A stretch of DNA of 64,000 nt from Hetaerina americana (lineage: Eukaryota > Arthropoda > Insecta > Odonata > Calopterygidae), in the NCBI GenBank assembly GCA_022747635.1, contig JAKTNV010000001.1, positions 40,753,572 to 40,817,571 of the forward strand, read 5' to 3'. Within the stretch, counting starts at the first letter, position 1. Each line of letters begins with the position of its first letter. The notes under the pieces were generated by a model. That model was not told the origin of the DNA, made no database searches, and worked only from the letters and a program-made list of their open reading frames with translations. Of this stretch, positions 1-13,010 are shown piece by piece. The position numbers and the translations under genes were made by a program.

Positions 1-1030
1 GGCGGGAGAGGTGGGAGTGGATGGGAATGATGGCCAATGGAAAAGGGTCTGGTGGGTGGAGGGGAGGAAGGTCAGGGTGTTCGAGGAGGAGCACGTTGAG
101 TGAATTAGAATGTAAAGTCGGGGGAATAGAATGAGAAAATGTGATGCACAGGGATAATGGATAAAACGAATGAGAAAGTAATAACTGATGAATAATTTTA
201 ACATAAGATAGTGGAAATAAATGAAAGATGATTACCGGGATAATGTCTGGTCAAAAAACATCCGGAAATATCTAATATTTGTAAAAACCCAAAAAATTTA
301 GGATTTTAGATACGTACATTAATAAGAACTACGATAAGTATACTAGAAATGAAACCAATATTGGAAACTGGCAAGAATAATGACAAAACTTGCGTGATCA
401 TAACTTGAAAAGTAAAACCTGAGAGGAAAGTGTATTCCAAAAAGTAGGAACTCGGAAAAAGTGTAATTGGTACAGTTTAAGAAAGCTTCCCGAGTTGTGC
501 TTCTCTGCAGTAGAGAAAGATAACCTCAGAAAGTCAAAAATCAGGAAACCAAATTCAGCTTCAATTCACAACAACAATGGCCTAGGTGAAAACAAAAAGA
601 GAGAGTTCACTAAATAACTACGAAATATAGTCTCTTCAGTGCCGGACGAAAAACCTATTTCAATATTTTACCACATCAGCAGGCGAAGATTAAATATTAG
701 GAACAAATGTATTCCGAAGTCCGATATTCATATTACGAGACAGTAGGCTTTTTGGAAGGTTGACAAGCAATACCGAGAAAGCAAATTATGAAAACAATAT
801 AAAAACAACATTTAATAAGTGATTCAAGGAATTGTGTAAAATGCTTCCAGGATATACTGGGTTAAAATCATATATTTATTCAGGTTGAACCACAGAAAAC
901 TCAATATCAACGGATGAGCAATGCACATACACTCATATTTTAAAATAAACGGGTAAAGCCTTAGATCTAGGCAAGTACCTATGGTAAACATTCATAAATG
1001 TTAGGCCCGTATAAAGCAACAGCCAAGTGT
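1..1030. other. AT-rich non-coding stretch
   Basis: After a short G-rich opening (about the first 100 bases) the sequence is AT-rich, with stops in all frames at short spacing. I see no tRNA-like promoter boxes, no long inverted repeat and no exon-like frame. Confidence 0.6.
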
Positions 1031-2090
1031 CCAGTTAAAGCACCACCGTGAGATGAACGGAAAATTGGTGAGGGAGGTGACGGGGAAAAAGGGGTGAAGA
1101 TGGTGAGAGAATAGAGAAACAGAGCGCAATAGGGTGTGTGTGAAAAAAAGAGATGGAGACCCGTGCGAGCGGTCGGGAGAGGGATATAGGGAGGCAGAGG
1201 TAAGAGAGGCGAGAGAGAGAGAAAAGCATACGGGTGGAATTATTCCAGCCGGAAGAGGAAGCATAAAATCGGGGGCCCTCCCACTCGCCCGCTCGCTCAC
1301 CCACACCCTCCATCCCTCCCACTCTCTCTCCGTCTCCCTCTTTTTCCCGAGGGCGGGGAAGCTAAGGGGGAGGAAACAAAGGAGGAACTAAAAAGGCCGA
1401 CGAGAGATTGGTCCGCGAACCATTCGGAAAGAAATCAATTTGGATGGGGTGAGAGAGAGGAGGGTGGAGGGATACTGCGGGCTGGGAGGGAGGGATAGGT
1501 TTAGGGGGAAGGCATGGGAGACTGGGAAGGTGGAAGAGGAGGATGGGATGGGAGTGGCGGGGCGTGGGGAGGGGGCGACCCACCAATTCCGTCACGCAGA
1601 ACCGTTGCCCCCTTGTCCTCCCCCCGAGGCAACCCACCCAATTTCTCCAAAAAAGCAACCCTTCGGGACCCTCCCTTCCGTCCGCATTACTGATTTTTTC
1701 AGAAAGGGATACTCTTTCTCCCTCCCTTCTGCTTCACCCAAAGCGAACCCCACCCCACTCCCCAGGCAACGCCTTCTGCCCCCCTTCTCCCTCCGATATC
1801 ACCCTCCCTCGCCGAGGCTCCCCTTAACTCTTAGCCCGCCCACCTCTCCTACTCACGTCCACACCAATCTATCGACCCGGACCCTCCCCACAATCTCCAC
1901 CGCCAAAAAAAAACATCTCCAACTCCATCGTTCGCCTATTCCTCGGCAGGCATCGAAGCTGTGCCACGTTCAACTTAGCGCCGTGCCCAGGCGAGAATCA
2001 ACCCTTTGGCCGACCCTTCGGCTATCTCCATTCCCCATTCCTACCTCATAGTATCTTCTCTCTTCTTTCGCTCACTTACCCTAGCGAGGG
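1031..2090. other. GC-rich purine/pyrimidine strand-switch island
   Basis: The + strand is purine-rich (G and A runs) to about 1560, then becomes strongly pyrimidine-rich (CCC and CTC runs) to about 1900. A 204-codon frame on the + strand (1440-2051, TTG start) and overlapping frames on the other strand are open. Their peptides are dominated by R, G and E in the purine half and by P, S and T in the pyrimidine half, as expected from composition. I do not call them genes. Confidence 0.55.
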
Positions 2091-2129
2091 TGGTCTCGAG
2101 TGAAGGCTCGGGAGGCTCATAGGCCTATG

Positions 2130-2380
2130 TACTGGCCGCGCATGCTGTTCACTAACTTTATTCTAATTGGTGTATATTTATTTATTTAGAGACTTAATTG
2201 GGCGAGGTTGAGACTTATATTCGCTTCTTACACCTAACCCATACATTACAGACAAGCATTGAAGACAATTACATGCAACCAAGCCCTATATGGAGGATAT
2301 TCCATCTAGTCGGGAATCGAACCAGCGACCTTTGGGTTGGTTGGCGAGGACGTTACCCCGCCGCCACCGGGGCCGGCAGA
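2130..2380 (-). mobile_element. tRNA-derived SINE, family C (minus strand)
   Basis: Read on the minus strand, an A-box-like segment (rc of 2351-2366, TGGCGGCGGGGTAACG) is followed by a good B box (rc of 2313-2323, GGTTCGATTCC) at tRNA-like spacing. This is the RNA polymerase III internal promoter of a tRNA-derived SINE. The downstream body ends in an ATTTATTT-rich stretch near 2170-2190. A diverged partial copy of the body lies at 17225-17335 in the same orientation, which supports a dispersed repeat. I could not find a target-site duplication, so the ends are approximate. Confidence 0.65.
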
Positions 2381-2420
2381 AGGGTGCATAGTGGTTCAAC
2401 GAAGGCAAATATGCCCAAAC

Positions 2421-2799
2421 CAAGATGACTAAATACAAATTAATACGTAATGTGGTCTGGATTCTAATTTAAAGTGAAATAAAAAATATTGAATATTTTA
2501 GCGCGCATAGGCGAACTGGTTTGATTGTGGCATCCGGCGCTCATGAGCTATCATTATGAAAATGGACTCAATGGACACAATTTATGAAAAAAATGTCGTC
2601 TGCATGAGGTAATTTATATCAATTCAAATGCATACATTGTTAATGGTCTGAAGTGTCGTCACTCGATCGCCGTCAAAGATGATACTAATGGATTCTATTA
2701 TCATAAACTCCAAAATATTCTAGGATATCATTATTCCCCTCTTGTCTTTTGACAGAGACCATTCAAGGCACTTTTACCAACATCTTCTTTCATGTAGTA
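2421..2799. other. AT-rich spacer before the foldback element
   Basis: Nothing recognisable apart from AT-rich sequence leading into the first (TA)n array. Confidence 0.5.
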
Positions 2800-2805
2800 A
2801 CTTTG

Positions 2806-2806
<1 letters not shown>

Positions 2807-2868
<62 letters not shown>
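2807..2868. repeat. (TA)n microsatellite, about 31 units
   Basis: An uninterrupted TA dinucleotide run forming the left limb of the surrounding foldback structure. Confidence 0.95.
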
Positions 2869-2870
<2 letters not shown>

Positions 2871-3132
2871 GTATAACACTTAGCACTAGTGGGCACAGGC
2901 AAAAACACACAGAAACACACAAAAAAGAGACTCACTATTTTTCGAATTTTCGGTGGTCGTGGCCACCTTTATCAAGGAAGAGAGGGACAGAACTTACTTA
3001 ACGTAGAGAGAGACAGTTCTGTCCCTCTCTTCCTTTATAAAGGTGGTCACGACCACCGAAAATACGAAAAATAGTAAGTCTCTTTTTTGTGTGTTTTTGT
3101 CTATGTCTACTAGTGCTAAGTGTTATACATTA
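2868..3132. repeat. Inverted-repeat hairpin, MITE-like
   Basis: Left arm from about 2868 to 2992 and right arm from about 3017 to 3132 are reverse complements over roughly 115-125 bases, with few mismatches and one indel of about 11 bases near 2918. Both arms start at AATGTATAACACTTAGC. They share the blocks CACACAAAAAAGAGACT, TTTTCGGTGGTCGTG and GGAAGAGAGGGACAGAACT. The loop is only about 25 bases. The high arm identity points to recent origin or arm-to-arm gene conversion. Confidence 0.85.
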
Positions 3133-3163
3133 TTATTCACGTCCGTGAGACTTTCAAAAAGTG

Positions 3164-3269
<106 letters not shown>

Positions 3270-4103
3270 CAAAGTATATATACACACACACACCAATAAT
3301 ACTTCTGCGTTCTGCTGTACATATATATATATAGTATTTGAAATTTTCGTGATATCTCATGTCAATAATTTATGATTACGATACCTCTTAAATTCTTTCA
3401 GCTAAACTTGGAAATTGGAAATTTCTAACATAATATTCGATATTTAGCTGGCTCATGCAATAGCGTGGAATTCCTTATCCCCACGAATTGTTCTTCAATA
3501 ATTTATTTTTAATAAAATGAATAATGTGCCCAAAAAAAATTTGTCTTCTAAGAGTTTATCACGATCTTTCTTCTAGAAATGCCATAAATACGGTTATACT
3601 GAGTACCACTTTATTCTTGAAGAACCCATCATCATTCATATAAGATACACTCATTATTGATAGCCAAGTGAGGACTGTAAATGGCCAAGATGTAGCTTGC
3701 CATTTTTTCAATTAGTTGATAAACAAATTTCATCCATATTTTCCTAGATGAAGTTAGTAATGAGAGGGATAAGTTTTTAGTTCCCCTGAAAATAATACTT
3801 TTTATAATTAGATGTTTTGCTAATAGACGACTAAATGAAATATTCAAACAGTAAAATTAAAGAGGTACAATTCAATTTGTATAGGCTCTAGTGCCAGAGG
3901 ACTCGGCGACAGTCAAATAAAAATTCAAGTTGTACACTTGCTAGGCAACAGATGGACCAAAATAAATATTTCCTATTTTCATTAAAAGAATATAAGGAAT
4001 ATTTGATTTTGTACAACTAAATCAGAATGCAAAAGTTGTCTGATACGAGAAAAGCAAGATGATATTCAACAAGTCATAATGACAGTGGTCGCACTAGCAG
4101 ATA

Positions 4104-4143
4104 TGCCACGTCCTGCGTTCAAAGGGGCAACTAGGACGCGGCA
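4104..4143. repeat. Short imperfect hairpin
   Basis: TGCCACGTCCT (4104-4114) pairs with AGGACGCGGCA (4133-4143) with one mismatch and an 18-base loop. The function is unknown and it could be chance. Confidence 0.5.
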
Positions 4144-5740
4144 CGCAAAGGAAGTCGTCCCTTTTCAATCCTCATTACGATTTACACCCAGCGTTTCAGC
4201 TTAGACCGGCGTAATAGCGGCAAACACGCAACTCAGAATCCGTCTTTCTCGCGCACACCAAATGCAGACGAGTTACCTATTTCCATGAGGGAATTCAGGC
4301 AAACTATCCATTTGATGCAAGATATAACGATGGAGTCACGCAACAATAGAACACTAGCGTTACCAAGGTTCCTTCCTTAGAGGCATCATTCTCCGGGATT
4401 TCGAATTCTTTTTTCTCTCCACACTTAATTTCATTTCCTTCGAAAAGCAATTTTATCGAGAAGAGAAGAGTGACTTTCGCGCAGGTAATGGATGGCTTTC
4501 AGACATGAAAATTGAAAATGTCTTCTTGATCTCCCTAAATTACCATTGGGAAACATTTTATCTACGGTATTTACACGCACATGCTGAACAAGTCTCCTCT
4601 CTTTTTATAGGAACTCCAAATTTTCAGTACACATCAAACTTGATTTGCAATTCGAATTATACTTTGATAACTATAATTTTTTTAGATATTTATTGCCCCT
4701 CGAAATTCAGGAATTCTTAAAATGTCGATAATTTCATGTTTCAGCAAGCTAAATGAAAATTGCCCACAAATTAAAATACTTGAAATGCATTTGACGAGAG
4801 TTCTAAAGCACAATATGTGAAATAGGTCTGAAAGCTCTTCAAAATCCATAAACATACGACTTGGGAAACGAAAAAATGTGCGTGAAAAGGCATATCGGAA
4901 GAATGGCATAAACTTAGCCACCTTTGAGGTACTTTTTTTGCCACAGAAAACCAGTTCCGTTATTAATTAATGGAGTTATACATATATACTTCCTAGGGTA
5001 GTTTATAGGTTCAGATTTATTTCACATCATGGGGCCTTTGAGCCATGGGGCCATGGGAGTATTGAGTTTCTTAAAAAAGATCTAAATTCACAAATTATGA
5101 GACGATTAATGCAATTAGCGTATAATAAATTAGTATTAGCTAGGTAATATTGCTGATTCCTTGACAGAGTATCTAATTATTGAGGATCCTACACAAAAGT
5201 TATGGGAAGTTATGCCATGCCAACGTAATTTATATCATTGAAGCTACAAGCGGCAGCGACAGCTTAAAAAGTGAGAACTGTCACCATGACCTATTTGGCA
5301 ATATCCCAAAACTCCCGATGCTAGGACGTTGGAGTTTCTAAAGTAGATTCTCGTAATTAACTGCCAAAAATAAAAACTTCTCCTCACATCTTGAAAACAC
5401 ATATCATAACTGCAGTTGCGTTTTGGCAACATAGCATACCCACACACTCGGAAACATCTTCTTCCGGGACCTCAAACCAAAATTCACCTTGAAACCGTTG
5501 AAGATATTTCTAAAAGCGAAGGCCCGGAATCGGACATTTTATAGATACCGGGGGTAGTATTTTACCTTTTGCATGGTATGCTTGGAGAGTCTACCACATT
5601 CTCTTGCTCAAACAGAATAAAACTCTTTCTTAGCCCCTCCTTAGGAATAAGCCGAGTTTAAGTTAATAAGAATTGGCCTCTTTCCCTTTAGATTTCACAA
5701 TCAATATAAGCTGTAAATTATAATATAAGATAATAATCCA

Positions 5741-5743
<3 letters not shown>

Positions 5744-5788
<45 letters not shown>
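5744..5788. repeat. (AT)n microsatellite
   Basis: About 22 AT units. The flanks do not resemble the foldback element at 2800-3276. Confidence 0.95.
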
Positions 5789-5789
<1 letters not shown>

Positions 5790-7099
5790 CCAAAATATTC
5801 GTAAAGAAGATTTAAGGATGAGTTCATTTTGGAAAGGTGGCCATTATGTTCAAAGAAAATCGGTTGGATATTTTTTGAGCTATTTCGTTACGCTTTCATT
5901 TATAAAACGATCAGTCCATTTGATCGTAATTCTAATGTGCCAGGATATTTCTTTTACGACGGATAATCTCTTTTCTTCAATTGCTAGGTTCTTATACGTT
6001 GTATGTATGCGCATAAAATACATTACCAGCATATCTACAAAAACTGAATTTAAAAATATGACAAAAGTGAACCATAAGTAAAGACGTACATGTCCATGAC
6101 ATCGTTTATTACATTATCCTTATCTAGTATACATCCTTAAATGCTGTTTTATTTGACAGCTCAATGTTAGAGTATACACTAAATAAAACTTCATTAATGG
6201 AGTAATAAGAGCACGTTACGACATAGGGAACATCAGCAATACCCAACTTGCTTCCCGAAGTCGGAAAGGAATGTGTAAACTAGGGTAAAAGGCATTATGT
6301 ATGATATGACGATTGATATCAAAAAGACAGGATAGCCATTAATTACTAAAAAGGGGACAGTTATAAACACTTTCCTTCGCCAACGTGGCTATCGAGGCAA
6401 ACGTTTTCAATTCAGGTTACGCAATCATCAGTATTAATCTCTACTCATTAAGCTGGTAAGATAGTTAGGTACAATTCCGGTCGGTTAAGTAGAGCAACGT
6501 AACTTAAAACAGTCTCGATCAAGGCAACAATGTTTGGCAAGGAAAAGTGGTTTTTCATGATATAAAATACAAAAATAGATAGAAAATTGTATGTATCCTC
6601 CTAAAAGTATCACCATTAATTTTCATATGTGATAGAACAAATTGAATCGAAATTGAAAACGCACTCAAAGTGCACAACATCAGAAATGAAGAGTAGTCCA
6701 ATCAGTCTAAAGTGTCAAAGGAATTACCTGTTTTGCGCCCCATAGCGGCTAAATTTTTATCCCACTACTATAGGCTTGATCAAGCAAAAGTAAATCTCAT
6801 TAATTTATCATTAGACAATGCCTTAATTACTGAGAAAGAAGTGAGTTTGAGAAGGGATTGGATCTTGTCACTCCTTTGAGTTAACAACCTGACTTCCGCG
6901 GGAAGGATATACCTATAATGAGATCGTTCGACTTTAACGGAAGTGTCATGAAAGACGTAGAGACAAATACCTTAAAAGAAGACAAAAATAAAGTAGGGAA
7001 ACAGGTATTAGAAGAAGGTAAAACCGAGAAACCTACACGACAGAAACTATTAAAAAATTGTCGTTAAACCAATGGCTGGATTGCCCAAAATTTCTGAAT

Positions 7100-7830
7100 A
7101 TTGAGCTCACTAGGCTAAGCGGAGTGGGACGACGAGAAGCCCAGAGTTATGTAGCGTCTAGGAAAACTGGGGAACACCATAGTAAATGGGAAGACGGGAT
7201 GGCGATGGGGAAGATTGAAGAGGGGGGTGAGTGCAAGGGAGAGAACGAGAGAGGGGAGGGGGACGGAGAGTGGATGGAAGAGGGAGTGCCGCGACTAAAG
7301 ACAAAACACAACAACACAAAACTCGAGGAGAAGAGCCACCGTCTGAAAAGCTCTTCTCTCTTTGCCTAGAGGATGGATGGCTGAGACGGGAGGGACCCGA
7401 GACGCCGGTACTTCCGAAGTGGGTGGATGTGAGTGGAAATCAGGTGAAGTCAGAGGAGGAGGAGGGGAAGGAAGAAATAAAAAGAGCAGGGCTAAAGGTG
7501 GTCTGAGTTAGAGAGGGAGCGTCCGATGGGGTTGCGGTAGAGAGGGATAGAATGCGGCGGGAGATAGGGCAACTTGGAAATTGGGAGTGAGTCGAGGTTT
7601 GTGTTTGAGCACGAATGTCGGGGGAACGCCAGAAGCGCCGGCGAGGGGCGGGGAGGAAGGAGGCTCTGAGGATGGGGCGGGGTGAGACGTGGGCGAGCGG
7701 GGAGGGGGGTAAGTTTATTCTTGAATGGCAGTGGGTCCTCTTACGGTGTTGGAACAAGGAGTGTTCGCTGACTGAAGTGTTATCTTTCATTCCTTCCCCC
7801 CTCTCCATCTCTCGAGTGGAATTGGGCAGC
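7100..7830. other. Purine-rich GC island
   Basis: The + strand is dominated by GGA, GAG and GGG from about 7180 to 7720. Overlapping frames are open on both strands (7058-7369, 7231-7506 and 7615-7908 on +; 7440-7832 on -) with E/G/R-rich or S/P-rich peptides. That pattern fits composition rather than a gene. Confidence 0.5.
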
Positions 7831-7900
7831 ATTAAAACATCCCCAGCTGAGGACTTCAGCTGCCGGAATTACGCACAAACTCTTGTTAAGAGAAAGAAAT

Positions 7901-8799
7901 CCTTTTAAACGACCCGACGATTGCATTCCTGGTGGCAGAGTGAGAATCTTTGCTTTTATTTCGAGAGGTTAATGACAAAAAGGCTGTGAGTTTGAGGGGA
8001 AGTAGCATCGATGAAAGCGCTGACGCATTGAAAAACAAATTGAAGACGACTCTTCGGACAGGTGTGCATTAATGAGGAATCCCGATTGCTTGCATTAATT
8101 TGTACATCATAAGTTCACCTTTGCCATAAAGACAAAGAAAGGCATTGAATTTCATATGCTTAATACTTATCTTACGCTATGTTGTTTGAGTAAGTAGAAC
8201 CTGTGCCGTTAACGCGGTGCCACTTTTTCTTTCACAAGAACATACTATATATTTTACACCACCATGAGTTCAAATACATCTACGATGAGGTCACAACATA
8301 AAATTCTCATTCAAAAAAAGCGCGAGAGATACGGTACCATTAGGTACTATCCTTATTCCATTCTCCCGCATTGCAGGTGGTCTATAGACAGAATCAATGA
8401 GGGAAGCATCTTCCCATATATTAAGATCCAAAACATTTTAAACTACCTTTATTTTCATCTTAAAAATTCATTTCCATTCGCAGCGGATCTGGGGAGAGCA
8501 TCTGAGGAGTTACAGAATGTTAATGCAGCTGGTACGAAGAAAGAAACGAGAGGGAGGAGAGGAGAAATAACTTGATGCACCACCTATACCAGTCTTTCTC
8601 GTCGTTTTCTTCTCATTCGCTTCTATGCAACCCACGCCCCTCTCTCTCCGATCTTTTTCATTTCGACTCCTAGGTTCTCACCTCACATTCCTTCTTTTTA
8701 TTTCACCTTCCTTTTTCTCGCCCATTCCACGCCACCTTAACCTCTTCTTTGAGTCATCGAAAGAAATGCCGACGACTTTTGGCTTTAAAGAAAGAGAAG
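7901..8799. other. AT-rich spacer with one short ATG frame
   Basis: A 103-codon frame (8264-8575, +) starts at an ATG in an ACCACCATGA context. Its peptide has no recognised motif and ends in an R/G/E-rich, composition-driven tail. I do not call it a gene, though it is one of the better start contexts in this part. The last 200 bases become pyrimidine-rich. Confidence 0.4.
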
Positions 8800-9700
8800 A
8801 TTGAAGGAGCCAGGGGTGGATCCTCGGCGTCGACGGCGCGTCATCAAGCGCACACAGACAAAGCTAGGCGTACATCTTCCACCGAGCCAGACGGACGTCA
8901 TTTCAAACGACACTAGGCATGACCGAAAAAATACAACCAAGGTCAACATCATTAATATTATTAGGACTCACTTCAACATTCCCAGTTTTCTGATTTCCTC
9001 CCGTACCTCGTCCTGCCATCACCTGCTCCCACCCATATTTATTCCAGCAACGCTGCCTATCCTTCCCCTGTTGATCCTCTGGCCCCATTTTCTTACTTCT
9101 AAGATCCCTCTCGCACCCTCCTCATATAATCCCACACCTCCCCCACCCTGCGGCCTTCTCTACCAACTAGACTCTCCACCTCCCAATACACTCGACCTCA
9201 GTCCGGGACCGTCACCTCCTTCTTCCCTCTCGCCGCCTTCCCTCTCCCAACACACGCTCGCGCGCAATCTCCTTTACTGTCTCCCCGCCTCCTTCCTCCC
9301 CATTCCTCCCGCACCGACCCTTCGCCAATCCTCTCCCCTCCCCACACCCCTCGCCTTACCTCTCCTCCTACCTCTACCAGCCCATCGCTCCTCCCCGCCC
9401 CCCTTCCTCCCCATTTAATAAATAAAACCAACGGTCGTAAAAGAGGTAAGGAACCCATTCCCATGCGCTTTCATATCGGAGAGGCCTTCAAGGAATGGGC
9501 GGGAGATGGGAAGAGAAAGAACGGGAGGGAGGGATGGTAGTGGAGGAGTTTAGTGGGTGAAGGGGGGAGGGGAAACCAGATGGATTATTATGGAAGAATG
9601 GGGTACGAAGAGAGGGCTATGTCGGGGCTTTGGAGAAAAGGCTAGCGGAAGAAGAGGAGATAAGCAAGAGAGTAGTCGCTGTATTACACAGTCGACATAT
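8800..9700. other. Pyrimidine-to-purine strand-switch island
   Basis: The + strand is C/T-rich from about 8990 to 9415 and switches to G/A-rich from about 9480 to 9680. A 206-codon + frame (8801-9418, TTG start) is largely P, L, S and T, as expected from CCT and CTC runs. A minus-strand frame is open through much of the same DNA. Confidence 0.5.
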
Positions 9701-12315
9701 CACGATATTTTTACTTCTTTTACCATTTTCACCAGCATGCGGTCAATGTGGCGAGTTCACTTGGAAATACAGAGAAATAAATTTAATTGTGTGCATATTC
9801 ACGGTTAGGAATGGTCAATGTTGAACTATAATATCTCGTGAGCAATACAGAGGAAGAATAAGTTATATTAATAAAAAAGAATCATATAGAGCATTATACA
9901 TTATTTGTATTGATTTAATCTGTTGAGGAATCGCACAATTACTTCCATATCTTTACTACTGCTATACAGAAATACCAATCTGGACTTTCATACCCATCCC
10001 TAAGGGAGAGAATAAATCAAGAAGGTAGGTAGTAGTACTTGAATGCTAATTATGAACTAAGAGTTTGAGAATGATTTCGAACCCTTTCACTCTCTTCCCT
10101 TATTTTCTTCTGAAGTAACTTTATTTACAGTGAAGTTTTCAATCGTTACCCATGCCAAAACAATTTCAATTGGCGCGCAAATATACATGCCCACAAAAAA
10201 AAGACGATGAAACTACTAGTTTATAGTTCTTCGCTTTTCCAAGCATGAAAAATTATTCATAGACCATACAGTTAGACTGTTGTCACTTGCTCTTAGAACT
10301 CCATTACTTTTTCCAAAGTTTATTGTAAGACAAAATGTAAAGGTAAAATATTATGCAGTGACGGAATGGAAGCATGTGGAATGACAGTATGCAAATATCA
10401 GATTGAAAAAAGTATCAGTATTGAGCTTAATATAATACACATTATGCTAGAGGAAAAAAGTAATCAAATTAGCTAAAAAAGTTTCATTGACTGAAGATAA
10501 TGAATTATTTCACACAAGTAACTCCCAAAAGTATATTTACATTACTTTACCAAACCGGAATCAAATATTATAGGAAACACGAAGATTTATTTTAAACGCA
10601 GAAGAGTATAGAGATACTTTGTAAATTATAGTCCGCGCAAACTAAAATGACGCTACACTTGAGGTGAATACATACCTGATGTTCCACGAATAAGTATGTG
10701 GAGCAATACCACCGCGAATAATAAAATACTATCCCATTTAGCGATACTTTTCAAAGCAATAATTTTGTTAAAAATATTCTCTAAGCCATATTTTAAACTT
10801 AGTACAATATTAAACCTGGACTGTATTAAACGGTCATCAAGGTATTAAAGAAATAAATTGGCGTTATAACACAAATCTTTACCTTCCCGTGATTTAAAAC
10901 AAGGCCTAAGGAAGAAATTTCATGGACGTATTACAGTCCAATTTTAATCCGAAGATTTTCTTCAAAGGAAAAAAAACATGAATTCTCGTACTAAGCTGAC
11001 ACGAAAGATGTCTTCTCCTAAGCGATGAAACAATTTGCATCAAGGAATGTGAGAAAACAAATAGTCACATTCTAAACCGGTAAAATGATTCCTCTTAAGG
11101 TAAATCCTTCGAACCTGATGTATTTATTGATTGAACTGCAAAAAAGGAAGAGTCTGAGAAACTGTACATAGACAGAAATATTGTGAATTAGTTTTAGAAG
11201 CAGGGAATTACTAATTAACGTCACAATCATGTATGTAACCATGGTCGAGAGCTGAAAATCAAAGAAATGCAAGTTATTGGAAAAGGAAATACGGAAACGA
11301 AAGTAAAAAGATGAGTAGAGTCACAAAAATGAAAATAATTTGGTTGAGTGCGGTCGAGCTGAATAAGAGAAGGGAAGTTCTCCGAGAATACGAACGCAAC
11401 AGAGTTCGTACTTGTAATTGATAGAAGAACAAAAAGAAGTACTAGTATTACACTGACGGCTTGGAAATAGCTTGAGGAACTAAATGGCGAGAAAAAAAGT
11501 GAAGGATTTCCCAATACCTTAATCTTACATTTTCCTTTTCGCTGTAACATATGGAGATAAACTCAAAAATATGGCTAGCTATTACAACAGATGTTTGTTC
11601 AACTATAGAAAATCAAATATGTTTTTGTTTCATGGTCATAAATTGAATGGCATGAACCAAAGTCTGTAGAATATTTTCTCAGAGATGAAGGACACAAAAT
11701 TTAAACCTAAAAAATGGTGTTCCGACAACTACCTAGCATTTCAGCATATAAATACTGCACGCGTATATTTAAATAGAAATATCCAGGCATAGGTACTCAA
11801 CTATTAAATAGTGATAAATTTTTGCTTGCCATGATAAACAGCAAAAATGTAAGAAATGCTATGAAACCTCAGCTAGTGTCCGTAGGACCTAGACGGGATG
11901 TATTAAGGCGTCTTCTATCAAGTTACTCCGAGGAGAAAAGATACAAAACAATGAGCTTGGGATACGAAATAAGACCACGTGAACGAAGAGAATTATGAAT
12001 TCAGAGCAGCGAAACCGGTTCTCCTTTTTCATAGTAAAGGAAAGCCATTAAGGACAAATATTTCGGTTCAATACATTCCGCACACCTCACATAAGATGAT
12101 GTTGCGCCATTGTTGCTTTAAGCCTGTTTGTACGTGAGTGTGCTCATCACAAATATGACTTGAATGCATTTTCTTGTTGAAGGCATCAATGCATGCGAAT
12201 CACTTGCTTAAAAGTATCACAGGGAGACTAGAGAACAAAGTCATCGTTCGCATATGAATGCTGAGGCAAACTATTTCCATCATCGGCAGTATTCGAAATA
12301 TTAAGCATTAACTAG
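9701..12315. other. AT-rich non-coding stretch
   Basis: I see no repeat family, tRNA-like promoter or long inverted repeat. A minus-strand ATG frame of 107 codons (11227-11550) has a hydrophobic stretch rich in V, L and F near residues 30-45, which resembles a membrane segment. No other coding support is present. Confidence 0.5.
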
Positions 12316-12606
12316 TAGGTCATGGTAGTCCAGTGGTTTGACTATTGACCCGGGAGGTTGTTGTTTGACTATTGATTATGGGAGAGCCCGGGTTCGATTA
12401 CGGGGCAAGCCTTTCTGGGAACCTGCAGCTCCACCCAAGCTATGTTATTTTTCGAGTACCAGATCTTCCTGGGAAACCATGACCGGCACTGGCCCCCTAC
12501 CCCTGATGTGTGAATTTCACACGCCGTCTGGTTTAGTACTGGGTGAACACTACAATCACCTGCCAAACCAACCTCAGGGTTGATTACTGTGTTATGTTTT
12601 TTTTAA
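12316..12606 (+). mobile_element. tRNA-derived SINE, family B
   Basis: An A box (TAGTCCAGTGG, 12326-12336) and a B box (GGTTCGATTAC, 12391-12401) give an RNA polymerase III internal promoter. A non-tRNA body follows, and the element ends near TGTTATG plus a T run (12594-12604). The boxes lie farther apart than in a normal tRNA because the segment GTTTGACTATTGA occurs twice between them (about 12336-12348 and 12363-12375). A family of this shape is mobilised by a partner LINE, which is general knowledge. No clear target-site duplication is visible, so the borders are approximate. An 82-codon frame across it is incidental. Confidence 0.7.
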
Positions 12607-13010
12607 AGAATTATCTGTTAGCTTTTATTCAGCAGTCAATAAAGAGTAATCTGGCATAATTTGCGCTGAACCGATAAAAGATACACGATTTTTATCCCCA
12701 AGGATTGTTGTTCAATTTTTTCCCAGTAGCTCTCGTTCGTGATACTGCTGACGAATATAGACAAAGTCAAGGAGGGGAATTAAACACGTGTTACGTTCAA
12801 GTTAATACCTCTACTTACGAAAATACTCCGATAGGCAACGGGAAAAAATATATAGACAGCATCTTTCCCTTCCACATCGTAAAAAAGTGACCAGCAATTA
12901 TAATCCTAAAACTCCGAAAAACTATTACTAAGGCTTAATTTTGAGCGCATATATTAAAAAAAAGCTTATCCAGCTTCACTGGCAAATTGGTGGACTTAAT
13001 TTCCGTCCTT
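12607..13010. other. AT-rich spacer
   Basis: No supported feature. A short + frame (12705-12890) has no recognisable motif. Confidence 0.5.

Larger units (their letters stand above)
3277..7050. other. AT-rich non-coding stretch
   Basis: Short open frames occur (for example 4505-4720 and 5818-6081 on +), but they have AT-driven amino-acid content (F, I, N, K, Y) and no recognisable domain. A small hairpin (4104-4143) and a (TA)n array (5744-5788) are the only structured features I see. Confidence 0.55.

Noticed and set aside
1440..2051. 204-codon frame on the + strand
   Set aside because: It starts at TTG and its residues follow the purine then pyrimidine composition, with other frames open in the same DNA.
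8801..9418. 206-codon frame on the + strand
   Set aside because: TTG start, mostly P/L/S/T from C/T runs, and the opposite strand is open too.
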